From Parashewanella tropica (GTDB taxonomy: Bacteria > Pseudomonadota > Gammaproteobacteria > Enterobacterales > Shewanellaceae): DNA of 64,000 nucleotides. Shown here piece by piece: positions 17,098 to 25,985 of this stretch; the first letter of the stretch is position 1; each line of letters starts with the position of its first letter. Position numbers and translations under genes: made by a program. Where the stretch lies: contig NZ_CP037951.1 of assembly GCF_004358445.1 (NCBI RefSeq), forward strand, positions 3,048,001-3,112,000, read 5' to 3'. The notes under the pieces are model-generated. The model searched no databases. It saw only the letters and a program-made list of their open reading frames with translations, and had not been told where the DNA came from.

Positions 17098-17714
17098 AGA
17101 TTCGCTCCTAACGATTTAAGCTTCACCATAGCCAACCTTAACCTCGATTTAACCGTGCCAAGAGGTAGATCAAGGTGTATCGCTAATTGCTCTTGAGAGA
17201 TACCGCTGAAATACACGCCTTTTATTACCGCTTGCTGCTCAGGTGATAGCTGATGAATGTAATCCATTAATAATCGCGTAGAAAGGTGATCATCATCGTC
17301 TAGTTGCTTTTCGGTTTTTGCTTCTACGAGTGGCCATATATCGTCACTGACAACGTCTTCTCGGTTACTTTGAACTTTACGTAACGCATCAAAGGTGACG
17401 TTTCTCATTATGGTGAAGATCCAAGTATTCACTGCACCTTTATTTGGGTTGAATAAATGGGCTTTCCGCCAAACATTGGTCATAGCTTCTTGCACGACAT
17501 CATTCGCAGCATCAGGGCAACCGAGCTTACTAAGAGCGTGCTGCTTTATTTTGGGGGCAAAAAACTTAAACAATTGGGAGAATGCACTTTTATCGCGTTT
17601 AAGCGCGACACTAAGAAGCAATTGTTCTAAGTCTTGTACGGGTAATTTTGATGTCATAGGTATAGCTTTAGCATACTCATGACTGTTTGCAAATATCTGT
17701 GTTGCCGTTGCCAT
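17094..17714 (-). CDS. ECF sigma factor of the RpoE/ChrR family
   Basis: A 206-residue sigma-70-family protein. Region 2 spans about residues 40-110 (QLFKFFAPKIKQHALSKL, then NDVVQEAMTNVWRKAH and TWIFTIMRNVTFDALRK). Region 4 is near 150-200 with the helix-turn-helix ISQEQLAIHLDLPLGTVKSRL. It is transcribed with chrR, and its own upstream region holds a matching ECF promoter (17771-17798), implying autoregulation. Homologues control photo-oxidative stress genes such as cfa, SDR and photolyase genes. This family is often named rpoE, but it is not the envelope-stress RpoE of E. coli. Confidence 0.93.
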   Translation of the reverse strand: MATATQIFANSHEYAKAIPMTSKLPVQDLEQLLLSVALKRDKSAFSQLFKFFAPKIKQHALSKLGCPDAANDVVQEAMTNVWRKAHLFNPNKGAVNTWIFTIMRNVTFDALRKVQSNREDVVSDDIWPLVEAKTEKQLDDDDHLSTRLLMDYIHQLSPEQQAVIKGVYFSGISQEQLAIHLDLPLGTVKSRLRLAMVKLKSLGANL

Positions 17715-17770
17715 AATTCAACCTAAATGAGTCACCACCAGCGACTGATCCAATTTCAGTGAATAATAGA

Positions 17771-17798
17771 GTTACGTCATTTGCTCGAGTTTAGATCA
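17771..17798 (-). promoter_or_regulatory. ECF-sigma promoter for the sigma-chrR operon
   Basis: On the minus strand TGATCT, 16 bases, CGTAAC, ending about 57 bases before the sigma-factor ATG. It is one of three sites of the same architecture and suggests positive autoregulation. Confidence 0.78.
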
Positions 17799-17901
17799 AA
17801 TTTTTCATTGATTTGTTTATCAAAGAAAATGGTAATGTCTGTGATAAGCTCCCAGCCTCAACATTGACAGCAATTTAACAAACAGCATGAACATTTGAAT
17901 T

Positions 17902-18435
17902 TCATCGTCTTGCTCCTAACAAGCGTTTGCGCTGCTTGGGTTCAGAAGTATTTGGAGACAGCCAAATATCCAAGAAGCGTTTACCAAAATGAGGGTCGGC
18001 TATGGTACCGATACAGGCCTGATTTAGATAAAAAGAGCTGCCTTTATTACTGACCAATAATGCTAAAGTATCTCCTTTTTTTACATTCGGCCAGATATTC
18101 TCTAACTCAGGTAAATATGATTGATACTCCTTCGGGGGGAGCTTTAAATGCTCCCATTGTACTTGAGTTTGCTCAACTAAATCCTTCTTATCAATATCGC
18201 GCTTATATTGAATTTTAAACAGTACTTCATTGGCGTCTCTGGGCTTGTTTGCATTACTGGTGTACAAGGTGCTTTTGTATAAATCCCAAAATAGAAATGA
18301 AAATGATGCGCCACCAAGTTTCTTCAACTGATTAGTGTCAGACTCCATATCAGGAAATCGAATACTACACGCTTGTGCAACTTGAACAGTAAAGAGGCTA
18401 GTGCAAAATAAAATGCAAATAATAAAATTACGCAA
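17902..18435 (-). CDS. Exported chalcone-isomerase-like protein of the ECF regulon
   Basis: A 177-residue protein with a cleavable signal peptide ending at about AQA (residues 20-22). The mature part resembles the bacterial chalcone-isomerase-like family, with GGASFSFLFWDLYKSTLYT near residue 40 and FKIQYKRDIDKKDLVEQT near 75. These proteins are non-catalytic as far as known and bind fatty acids in plants. It overlaps the preceding DUF2878 gene by 8 bases. Homologues commonly occur with DUF2878 in ChrR clusters. Confidence 0.75.
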   Translation of the reverse strand: MRNFIICILFCTSLFTVQVAQACSIRFPDMESDTNQLKKLGGASFSFLFWDLYKSTLYTSNANKPRDANEVLFKIQYKRDIDKKDLVEQTQVQWEHLKLPPKEYQSYLPELENIWPNVKKGDTLALLVSNKGSSFYLNQACIGTIADPHFGKRFLDIWLSPNTSEPKQRKRLLGARR

Positions 18436-18922
18436 AGGATTCCGCCTTATTTAATCGTTGGTTAACTCCAAAAAACAACAACATCATCAGCGACCACAGA
18501 ATGCCAATCACTATCATCGTTAACCACATAGGATGACCAAAGCTGGCATCACTAAGGTTTATTCCAGCCCAATAAGCTAAAGGCGCAAAAATGAGTCCGA
18601 ACAACCATTGTAAAGCGGGAGTATGTTTGAGTAGAGACAGGCAACCGTTGATGGTTAATGCAAAACTTAACCACATCATAGCTAGCCAAAAGGGGATGAT
18701 TTGACCTTGATTAGGAAACTGTATAAATCCAGCATGCATGAGCATGGTATCCACAAACGCGCCGAAAAAAGTAACAGAAGCAATAAAGAGGAGTTGCTTT
18801 ATTGGTGCACGGTTAACGCACACATAAACCACAGCCCAAGTCAGTACAAAAGGGGCAAAGATATTGCCGTAGAAGACACATCCAAGCCACATTAAGTTAA
18901 ACAGAATCCAATTGAAAAACAT
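18428..18922 (-). CDS. DUF2878-family membrane protein
   Basis: A 164-residue protein with five predicted membrane helices. The N-terminal segment FNWILFNLMWLGCVFYGN is typical of DUF2878. It starts 19 bases downstream of an ECF promoter and has the good ribosome site GGAGG. Its function is unknown. Its position first in a ChrR-regulated unit implies a role in the membrane response to oxidative damage. Confidence 0.85.
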   Translation of the reverse strand: MFFNWILFNLMWLGCVFYGNIFAPFVLTWAVVYVCVNRAPIKQLLFIASVTFFGAFVDTMLMHAGFIQFPNQGQIIPFWLAMMWLSFALTINGCLSLLKHTPALQWLFGLIFAPLAYWAGINLSDASFGHPMWLTMIVIGILWSLMMLLFFGVNQRLNKAESFA

Positions 18923-18940
18923 AAGCGCCTCCGTACATCC

Positions 18941-18968
18941 TTTACGCGATAGTCAAAATTATCGATCA
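18941..18968 (-). promoter_or_regulatory. ECF-sigma promoter for the DUF2878 unit
   Basis: On the minus strand TGATCG, 16 bases, CGTAAA. Spacing is the same as in the other two ECF sites. It lies between the end of flhB (19031) and the DUF2878 gene, so the stress cluster does not need flagellar read-through. Confidence 0.78.
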
Positions 18969-19030
18969 CTACTTCTCAGTTTAGACAGAGGCTAGGAAGT
19001 TTATCTAGATAAAGTCAGAGCATTTGGTTT

Positions 19031-20161
19031 TTAATATTTGAGTTCATCAGGTATCGGCTGCTCTGTAGGGATTGGCGTTGGCCTACGACCTCGACCTTTT
19101 TGGTATTGTTTTAATTGGAATACATAAGCCAGTACTTGAGCGACTGCGGTAAACAACCCATCTGGAATTTGCTGGTCGATTTTAGTGGTGTGATACACAG
19201 CACGAGCCAAAGGTGGTGCTGATACAATTGCCACATCATGCTCACGAGCAATTTCTCGGATTTTGAAGGCGACTGTATCGACGCCCTTGGCAATCACATA
19301 AGGCGCGACCGCTTTATCTGCATCGTATTTTAATGCCACCGCATAATGCTCAGGGTTTACCACAATCACATCTGCATTGGGCACTTCCCCCATCATTCTT
19401 CGCTGAGCAATTTCGCGCTGTTGTTGTCTAATCCGACCTTTAACTTCAGGCTTACCTTCAGTGTCCTTATACTCATCCTTAACTTCTTGCTTGGTCATTT
19501 TTAGCTGTTTATTGTGATTCCAAATCTGGAACGGTACATCAATCACAACAATGATTAAGGTAGAAGAACACAAGATGATAAACATCCACGTCAATAGACT
19601 GAGCCCTTCAAAAACATTGGTAGGCAAATGTGAAGCCGACAGCTGCATAATGTCATCAAAGAAGAATCTAAGTAGCATAAAAGCAGAAATCGCAACAACC
19701 GAAAATTTAGCAATACCTTTAGTTAATTCAACCAAAGCTTGAGTACCAAACATCCGCTTAAAGCCTTTCATTGGGTTAAGTTTACTGCCTTTTGGCATAA
19801 TGGCTTTAGTGGAAAACGACAATCCACCTAACGCAATATTCCCAATAAATGCAACTACAGCTAATAAAGCGACAATACCTAAAACTGGAAACATTAGCTC
19901 TTTTCCAACCATCCCCCACACACGCAACATGGCGTCTGTATCGTAAATATTGGCTCTTTCTATAGTGAATAGGTTCGCCATAATGCTGGCTAATGCCTGA
20001 GCCAAATTAGGCCCAACCATGGCTAATGCCACTGCGGCAGCTAATAATACCGCTGATGTGCCCAATTCTTTTGAGCGTGCAACTTGTCCTTTTTCTCGCG
20101 CCTGTTGCAAGCGCCTACTGGTGGGTTCCTCGGTCCGTTCTTGGCCACTGTCTTCTGCCAT
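19031..20161 (-). CDS. flhB: Flagellar export switch protein FlhB
   Basis: FlhB controls substrate switching of the flagellar export gate. The 376 residues have an N-terminal acidic/basic segment (EDSGQERTEEPTSRRL), four membrane helices (about 30-215) and a cytosolic domain with the autocleavage site. The cleavage motif reads NPEH (in VVNPEHYAVALKYD) rather than NPTH as in Salmonella. Cleavage occurs between Asn and Pro in the family, so the site is probably functional. The start overlaps the fliR stop as TGATG. It is the last gene of the fliE-flhB operon. Confidence 0.96.
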   Translation of the reverse strand: MAEDSGQERTEEPTSRRLQQAREKGQVARSKELGTSAVLLAAAVALAMVGPNLAQALASIMANLFTIERANIYDTDAMLRVWGMVGKELMFPVLGIVALLAVVAFIGNIALGGLSFSTKAIMPKGSKLNPMKGFKRMFGTQALVELTKGIAKFSVVAISAFMLLRFFFDDIMQLSASHLPTNVFEGLSLLTWMFIILCSSTLIIVVIDVPFQIWNHNKQLKMTKQEVKDEYKDTEGKPEVKGRIRQQQREIAQRRMMGEVPNADVIVVNPEHYAVALKYDADKAVAPYVIAKGVDTVAFKIREIAREHDVAIVSAPPLARAVYHTTKIDQQIPDGLFTAVAQVLAYVFQLKQYQKGRGRRPTPIPTEQPIPDELKY

Positions 20162-20967
20162 CAGTGCCCTCCTTTACCAGCGGACACCTGACACTGTAAT
20201 TGCAGAATGTCACACATTAGCACTTGGGCAGAATTCCAGACTTCTGAAAAATGCGCCATGATAGGATTTAAGGTTAACCACAACACCAATAAACCACTCA
20301 GCATGGTGATTGGGAAACCAATAGAGAAAATATTCAATTGCGGTGCAGCACGCGTCATCACACCGAACGATAAGTTGATAAGCAGCAAAGCTAAAATCGC
20401 CGAAATTGACATGGTTAAGGCCGCACCAAACATATAAGCGCCCCAGTCAGCAATGGCTTTGTAATTGCCTATTTGAATGCCTTGAGTTGAAACAGGCAGA
20501 GTTTCAAAGCTGGCGATCAGCATCTTGATCATCAATAAGTGACCATCAAGCTGCAAAAACAGTAAGGTCGATAAAATCAGAAAGAAGTTACCAACAGCGG
20601 GGACTTGTTGACCAGAACCTGGATCCACCATAGATGCAAAACCTAAGCTGGTCTGCATACCGATGATTTGACCTGTGAGAACGAAAGTTTGTAGCATCAT
20701 CACACTAACAAACCCCATAGCGATACCAATCAAAACTTGCTGCGCAGTGATGAACATACCTTGAAATGAAAACAGTGGCGTTAATGGCATTTCGGGCAAC
20801 ATAGGCGCGACAGCAAAAGTGACAGCCAATGCCAGCATGAGTCGAACGCGTGCAGGTGTCGTACTGGCACCAAAAATCGCCATCACCATGAACATGCTGG
20901 AAATACGAAACAATGGCCATAGATAACCCGCAATGGTCTTTTCTATGGTGCTCATTAAAAATTCCAC
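20161..20967 (-). CDS. fliR: Flagellar export-gate protein FliR
   Basis: FliR is a membrane subunit of the export gate, acting with FliP and FliQ. It is a 268-residue protein if the GTG at 20967 is used, with at least six membrane helices. The ATG at 20955 has a better-placed GGA and would give 264 residues. Family alignments from memory favour about 16 residues before the first WPLFR motif, hence the GTG. It directly follows fliQ and overlaps flhB at its end. Confidence 0.94.
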   Translation of the reverse strand: MEFLMSTIEKTIAGYLWPLFRISSMFMVMAIFGASTTPARVRLMLALAVTFAVAPMLPEMPLTPLFSFQGMFITAQQVLIGIAMGFVSVMMLQTFVLTGQIIGMQTSLGFASMVDPGSGQQVPAVGNFFLILSTLLFLQLDGHLLMIKMLIASFETLPVSTQGIQIGNYKAIADWGAYMFGAALTMSISAILALLLINLSFGVMTRAAPQLNIFSIGFPITMLSGLLVLWLTLNPIMAHFSEVWNSAQVLMCDILQLQCQVSAGKGGH

Positions 20968-20974
20968 TGATGGT

Positions 20975-21244
20975 CTACCCAATCACTTGTGGAATACGAT
21001 TCACCATTTCCATAAAGAATTCCATCATGGTTTGCACCAACCAATGACCAAGCAACATTAAAGCTAATAAGGTCATAAGTAAGCGAGGTAAAAAGCTTAA
21101 TGTTTGTTCGTTGATGGATGTTGCCGCTTGGAAAACCGCAACTAATAGACCAATACCGAGTCCGGGTAGAATAATAACCGAGACAATGATGATGATGATG
21201 GATAACGCATCACGAAAGATATCAACTAACGCTTCTGGAGACAT
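20975..21244 (-). CDS. fliQ: Flagellar export-gate protein FliQ
   Basis: An 89-residue membrane protein of the export gate with two helices (about 16-36 and 54-74). It has the family pattern PEALVDIFRDAL and the conserved VAVFQAATSINEQTLSFLPR loop. It lies between fliP and fliR with short spacing, in the normal operon order. Confidence 0.95.
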   Translation of the reverse strand: MSPEALVDIFRDALSIIIIIVSVIILPGLGIGLLVAVFQAATSINEQTLSFLPRLLMTLLALMLLGHWLVQTMMEFFMEMVNRIPQVIG

Positions 21245-21262
21245 ATTTCCCCCTACTTCCCT

Positions 21263-22009
21263 TTACGTGACACCAAAGCTGTTAGCTAGAGTGCCCATGA
21301 CCAAGCTCCATCCATCGACCAGTACAAACAGCATAATTTTAAATGGCAGAGAGACAATCATCGGTGACAGCATCATCATACCCATAGCCATCAAAATACT
21401 GGCAACCACCAAATCTAAAACTAAGAAAGGCACAAATAGCATAAAGCCGATTTGAAAGGCGGTTTTTAGCTCACTGGTGATGAAGGCTGGAATAAGCACA
21501 CTGATTGGCGCATCTTCAGGCTTTTGAATATTCTTATAACCCGAAATATCAATAAAAGTTTGTAAATCAGTGACTCGGGTTTGTGACAGCATAAAGGCCA
21601 TTAATGGCTTTTTGCCCGCTTCATAGGCTTGTTCGATAGTGACTTTATCGTCCATGTAAGGTTTAACCCCTTGATCATAAACCTTATTGAAAATGGGGCT
21701 CATGATAAAGAAAGTTAAAAACAAACTGATGCCAATCAAGACTTGATTTGACGGTGTCTGCTGCAAACCAATCGCCTGCCTTAAAATCGACAGCACCACG
21801 ATAATGCGGGTGAACGAAGTGAGCATGATCACCATAGCAGGTAAAAAGCTCATTGCGGTCATTAGCAATAATATTTGCATGGTGACCGAATATTGAGTGG
21901 AACCATCAGCGCCAGTGGTAACAGTTACAGCGGGTAAAATCCCATCGTTTGCAAAAGCCATTGGCGCTAACATGGCTAATGCAAAAACAAACAACTTAAT
22001 TAGACGCAT
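21263..22009 (-). CDS. fliP: Flagellar export-gate protein FliP
   Basis: The 248-residue gate subunit has a cleavable signal peptide ([20 protein letters not shown]) and four later membrane helices, including [17 protein letters not shown] and the C-terminal [16 protein letters not shown]. The ATG at 22009 is chosen over an upstream in-frame codon because it begins the signal peptide and has AGGAAAGAAG before it. It overlaps fliO by 14 bases. Confidence 0.95.
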   Translation of the reverse strand: MRLIKLFVFALAMLAPMAFANDGILPAVTVTTGADGSTQYSVTMQILLLMTAMSFLPAMVIMLTSFTRIIVVLSILRQAIGLQQTPSNQVLIGISLFLTFFIMSPIFNKVYDQGVKPYMDDKVTIEQAYEAGKKPLMAFMLSQTRVTDLQTFIDISGYKNIQKPEDAPISVLIPAFITSELKTAFQIGFMLFVPFLVLDLVVASILMAMGMMMLSPMIVSLPFKIMLFVLVDGWSLVMGTLANSFGVT

Positions 22010-22379
22010 CTTCTTTCCTGCCCTTTGCCTGACGCAACTTCTCGGCAAAAGACTCTGCTTTTACTTCAATGGGATCGTTTATTTTATCGAGCAAAGTTAT
22101 CTGATGTTGTGTAACACCTAACAAATACTGCTTGCCATCCATCTCCATCAAGACCAACTTCTCTTTCTGCCCTAACGGTGTAACAGCAAGGGTTTTCATT
22201 ACACCGTTGGATGCAGGGGTTAAATTAAAGCGTTTGACCAAGTAAGCCAGCACTAAAATAATCATCACCACCACGACTAAACCGCCTATCATGCTGGCAA
22301 AACTGCCTAATGCACTAGGGGCATCTACCGTGTTGGAACTGCTGGTTGTTGCGACTGTTGTAGCAAGCAAACTATTCAT
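21996..22379 (-). CDS. fliO: Flagellar assembly protein FliO
   Basis: A 127-residue bitopic protein that helps assemble the FliP ring. One membrane helix (about 28-50, [20 protein letters not shown]) is followed by a small cytosolic domain with [20 protein letters not shown]. Length and position between fliN and fliP match the family, which is poorly conserved. Confidence 0.92.
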   Translation of the reverse strand: MNSLLATTVATTSSSNTVDAPSALGSFASMIGGLVVVVMIILVLAYLVKRFNLTPASNGVMKTLAVTPLGQKEKLVLMEMDGKQYLLGVTQHQITLLDKINDPIEVKAESFAEKLRQAKGRKEDASN

Positions 22380-22424
22380 CAGTTGTCCTTGATTCAGTGA
22401 ATGTTAAGCTAGCTTATCAAAAAC

Positions 22425-22796
22425 TTACTTGAGTTTCTTAATTCGTTCAGTTTGGCTGATCACATCGGTTAGTCGAATACCGAATTTGTCATTAACAACT
22501 ACCACTTCACCATGAGCAATCAAGGTCCCATTCACCATAACATCCAATGGTTCACCTGCCACTCGATCTAACTCAACCACAGATCCTTGGTTCAATTGCA
22601 GCAAATTACGAATGCTGATAAAACTGCGACCCACTTCCATCGAAATGGTGACAGGAATATCTAAAATCGCATCGAGATTATCTTTATCAGCACCAAGGCT
22701 GCCAGGCTCATCAAACACTTCATCTAAACTTGCAGTTTTAGCTTCTTCAATGGCTTGCTCGGCCATCGCCGCAGCCCAATCTTCTTCTGTATTCAT
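22425..22796 (-). CDS. fliN: Flagellar motor switch protein FliN
   Basis: A 123-residue C-ring protein. A variable acidic N-terminus is followed by the SpoA domain (about 50-120) with IPVTISMEVGRSFISIRNLL and GVRLTD-like IRLTDVIS near the end. It forms the base of the switch with FliM and binds CheY-P and FliH. It lies 17 bases downstream of fliM. Confidence 0.96.
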   Translation of the reverse strand: MNTEEDWAAAMAEQAIEEAKTASLDEVFDEPGSLGADKDNLDAILDIPVTISMEVGRSFISIRNLLQLNQGSVVELDRVAGEPLDVMVNGTLIAHGEVVVVNDKFGIRLTDVISQTERIKKLK

Positions 22797-22813
22797 TGGT
22801 TAACCTTTAAAAT

Positions 22814-23842
22814 TTATGCCTCAGTCGTATCACGGGATTTATTGCGCAATTTGACCAATTGTAATTCTGATTTAACGGTTTCAGGACGAGGAATTTTTTC
22901 AGTGACTTTTAGCGCTAGGTTTTCTCTTGAGCGTCCGAGCTTACAACGGTATGTTGGCAAGTCTTCAACCTTCATCATCACATGTTCAGGTAATTCAAAC
23001 GGAATAATATCGCCCGCTTGCATCGACATTACATCCCGAAGTGACATAGATTGCTCGCCTAGGCTGGCATTAAAACCAACGTCCACGTCCATGATTTCTT
23101 CACGTAGAGCCTGTGACCAACGCATATCGGTATCTTGCTTGTCACTTTGTACACCGGCATCCAATAATTCTCGGATCGGCTCGATCATGGAATACGGCAT
23201 AGCAATATGAAAATCACCACCACCACCATCGACTTCGATATGGAAAGAGCTGATCACAACGACTTCGGTTGGGCTCACAATATTCGCCATCGCAGGGTTA
23301 ACTTCAGAATCTAAATACTCAAACTCCACATCCATTACTGGTGCCCAAGCATCTTTGTAATCTTCAAAGATGATTTTTAACAGCAGTTGGATAATACGAC
23401 GTTCAGTAGGGGTAAATTCTCGACCTTCGATTTTGGCATGAAAACGACCATCGCCGCCAAAGAAATTGTCCACCAAAATAAAGACTAACCGCGCTTCCAT
23501 AGTGATCAGAGCGGTGCCTTTTAGTGGGCTAAGCCTGATCATGTTAAGGCTGGTCGGCACAAACAAACTATGAACGTACTCGCCAAATTTCAACATCTGC
23601 ACGCCATTGATGGATACCTCTGCCGTTCGACGCATCATGTTGAACATGCTGATCCTAAGATGACGAGCAAAGCGTTCATTTACAATTTCAAGCGTTGGCA
23701 TACGGCCACGAACGATGCGATCTTGAGATGAAAAGTCATACGTTTGCGCGTCGTCATTGTTTTGATCGACTAACTCTTCTTCTACCTCATCGACTCCGTG
23801 AAGTAGCGCATCAATTTCGTCTTGGCTTAGTAAATCACTCAC
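22814..23842 (-). CDS. fliM: Flagellar motor switch protein FliM
   Basis: A 342-residue C-ring protein. The N-terminal CheY-P-binding peptide LLSQDEIDALLHGV is at residues 4-17. The middle domain holds the GGxG-type motif FFGGDGRF, and a C-terminal SpoA domain (about 255-325) interacts with FliN. It is in the fliL-M-N order with normal length. Confidence 0.97.
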   Translation of the reverse strand: MSDLLSQDEIDALLHGVDEVEEELVDQNNDDAQTYDFSSQDRIVRGRMPTLEIVNERFARHLRISMFNMMRRTAEVSINGVQMLKFGEYVHSLFVPTSLNMIRLSPLKGTALITMEARLVFILVDNFFGGDGRFHAKIEGREFTPTERRIIQLLLKIIFEDYKDAWAPVMDVEFEYLDSEVNPAMANIVSPTEVVVISSFHIEVDGGGGDFHIAMPYSMIEPIRELLDAGVQSDKQDTDMRWSQALREEIMDVDVGFNASLGEQSMSLRDVMSMQAGDIIPFELPEHVMMKVEDLPTYRCKLGRSRENLALKVTEKIPRPETVKSELQLVKLRNKSRDTTEA

Positions 23843-23884
23843 TGTTTAGCCTATTTCCTCATTCTGCAGCTGAGTAAAGACCCA

Positions 23885-24400
23885 TTACTGCATCACAAAA
23901 CCTACAAATAATACTTTCTCAACACCATGTTCACCCATAATCGGCATCAAGGCATTTTGTACGCTCAACAAAGCCTGCTGGCGTAGTTCATCTTTTCCTG
24001 ACTGTGTACTGAGTTTTTGAGCATCAGCACTGCTGAACGTCGATAATAGTGCCGACTCAATCAGTGGAATGTGCTTTTTTACATTGCTTTCAACATCAGT
24101 ACCACGCACTTGAAGTTGAACTTTGATTTGCACCAATACAGGCTTTTTAGTACCCGTTAGATTAAACAAAAACGGTCTTGGTAATGGTACATAACTGGCC
24201 GCTTGCTTTTTTGTTGGCGCCGCTTGTTCTGTCGAAGTCGAGTTTGTCGCTTTATCTGCAGACTCAGGGGTATCATCACCCGACATGAAAAAGAAAGCGC
24301 CTGCGCCACCAAGGAGCAACACAACAGCAACGATAATGATCAACATTAACGGACTTTTCTTTTTTTGTTCTTCAACCGTTAGCGTTTCTTCATCTGCCAT
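23885..24400 (-). CDS. fliL: Flagellar basal body-associated protein FliL
   Basis: A 171-residue bitopic inner-membrane protein. A short cytosolic segment precedes the membrane helix (about 17-38, LMLIIIVAVVLLLGGAGAFFF). A Thr/Ala-rich linker and a periplasmic stomatin-like domain follow, ending DELRQQALLSVQNALMP and GVEKVLFVGFVMQ. It stabilises stators around the rotor. It is 42 bases upstream of fliM. Confidence 0.95.
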   Translation of the reverse strand: MADEETLTVEEQKKKSPLMLIIIVAVVLLLGGAGAFFFMSGDDTPESADKATNSTSTEQAAPTKKQAASYVPLPRPFLFNLTGTKKPVLVQIKVQLQVRGTDVESNVKKHIPLIESALLSTFSSADAQKLSTQSGKDELRQQALLSVQNALMPIMGEHGVEKVLFVGFVMQ

Positions 24401-24453
24401 GGCTAAAATTCCTTTCTTAGTACTCTCAAACTTAATCGGGTTATGGTAACGGT

Positions 24454-25920
24454 TTAAGCGTAATAATCTATAACTGAGCTTGGGTTTGTTGCGACTTTGA
24501 GCGTTATTTGTTCACTTGTTTCTTGTTCAAGCTCTGAGTGAGTATCGGAACCAGAAAATCCTTGCCCTCGGCCTTGCTCTCCACCTTGATGTTGACCACC
24601 GTCGTGATAAGAAATTTGGCTATCGGCTAAATTCATCCCTTGTTCAGCTAACATATCTCTCAACCTTGGTTGAGCTTGTTCCAGTAAATCTCTAGCTTGA
24701 GGGTTAGCCACTTGAAACTGTACTTGTGTTTGATCATTCTGCACTTGAATACGAACAGTCATGTGCCCAAGTTCTGGGGGATCGAGTCGAATTTCGGCCT
24801 GACCAATGCCTTTATTCACCATCGCCATTAACTGCTGTTTCATTACTGGCGAGAAACGCTGGATCATATCCTGCATTTGTACGGTTTGCTCACCACCTTG
24901 ACGAAGTGATACATGCAATTGCGGCACATCAGTCCTTCCTTCGGGAGTCACTGCTTGATGCAATGAAAAAGGATTATGGGTTTGTGATTGATTGATTCTT
25001 TCCGCAACAGGAGTCGGTTCAGTTGATGATTGAGACACCGCTTCAAAGACTCTTGCTAAATCCACTTTTTTTGTCGGCATTTCAGTATTTGGCTTTACTG
25101 AATTTGTCATCTCGGCCAATTTCGCATGGACTTTACTGTCGCTATCCGCTTCTTGCCCTTGTTTAGCGTTACCATCTTGAGTGATTTGAGGTACTGCATC
25201 TATTTGCTTTGCTTGCGCTTTTGTTAAACTCGGCTCAATAACAGGCTTAGCTGTCGTTGCTTCAACGGCTTTTGGTGCTTCTTTAACTACAGCATTGGAT
25301 TGCTCTAATACCTGACGAGTTTGTTTCGGTTCTGAATTTCCAGATTCAGGCAATTTAGCAATTTCTGCTTCCACCTTTTTAGCATTGGTCGCGGTTTCAA
25401 TACTAGGCGATACTTTTTCAAGCTTGGCTATTGATTCATTTTCAACGTCACCAGTATCAGCTTCTTGCGGAGTGCTAGTTGAGGTTTGTGGCGAGACTTG
25501 TAGTTTTAATTCAACTACAGATTCATCTCCTTCACCTTCAACTTCTGGTCCAGACTCACTCTCTTCGTCAATGTCTTTTGTGTCACTTTTATTAGGTGGC
25601 AACACTTCTCCGCTTTGAGTTTGGGTAACGGGAGTTACTGCCGTTTGATAGTTTTGAGAATCACTGATTTGCGCAAGTAATGATTCTGGAGATGAGGCCT
25701 GTTCTTGTGTTAACTCTTGATCTTTTTCCGATTCAATAGCGACTTCTGCTTGAGCATTCGGCTGCCCGCTAGAATCAACCTTTTCATCATTTGAAAGCTC
25801 AGAAAGCCTTTGTGCAAAGTCAGTCGAATCCACATTGGCATCATTTGACAGCGCCACATTCGCTTCCACTCCATCTGTAGAAACTTGGGACATAAATGAT
25901 AAAGGATTAACTTGCGACAC
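24454..25920 (-). CDS. fliK: Flagellar hook-length control protein FliK
   Basis: A 488-residue secreted ruler protein. Residues 1-340 are low-complexity and rich in Ser, Glu, Thr and Gln. The C-terminal FliK domain (about 345-450) has the signature RLDPPELGHMTVRIQ and the later LRDMLAEQGMNLADSQI. It triggers the FlhB specificity switch. The N-terminal part is long and acidic compared with Salmonella FliK (405 residues), suggesting a different hook length, which is inference only. Confidence 0.93.
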   Translation of the reverse strand: MSQVNPLSFMSQVSTDGVEANVALSNDANVDSTDFAQRLSELSNDEKVDSSGQPNAQAEVAIESEKDQELTQEQASSPESLLAQISDSQNYQTAVTPVTQTQSGEVLPPNKSDTKDIDEESESGPEVEGEGDESVVELKLQVSPQTSTSTPQEADTGDVENESIAKLEKVSPSIETATNAKKVEAEIAKLPESGNSEPKQTRQVLEQSNAVVKEAPKAVEATTAKPVIEPSLTKAQAKQIDAVPQITQDGNAKQGQEADSDSKVHAKLAEMTNSVKPNTEMPTKKVDLARVFEAVSQSSTEPTPVAERINQSQTHNPFSLHQAVTPEGRTDVPQLHVSLRQGGEQTVQMQDMIQRFSPVMKQQLMAMVNKGIGQAEIRLDPPELGHMTVRIQVQNDQTQVQFQVANPQARDLLEQAQPRLRDMLAEQGMNLADSQISYHDGGQHQGGEQGRGQGFSGSDTHSELEQETSEQITLKVATNPSSVIDYYA

Positions 25921-25985
25921 TATAACTTCCTCTTTAGCAACGTCAACGAATTTACGTTTACTAAAGCAAGGCAGTTTTTATGCCA

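Noticed and set aside
18999-19012. 14-base palindrome TTTATCTAGATAAA after flhB
   Set aside because: It is short, AT-rich and has no T-run or second copy. Not supported as a terminator or operator.
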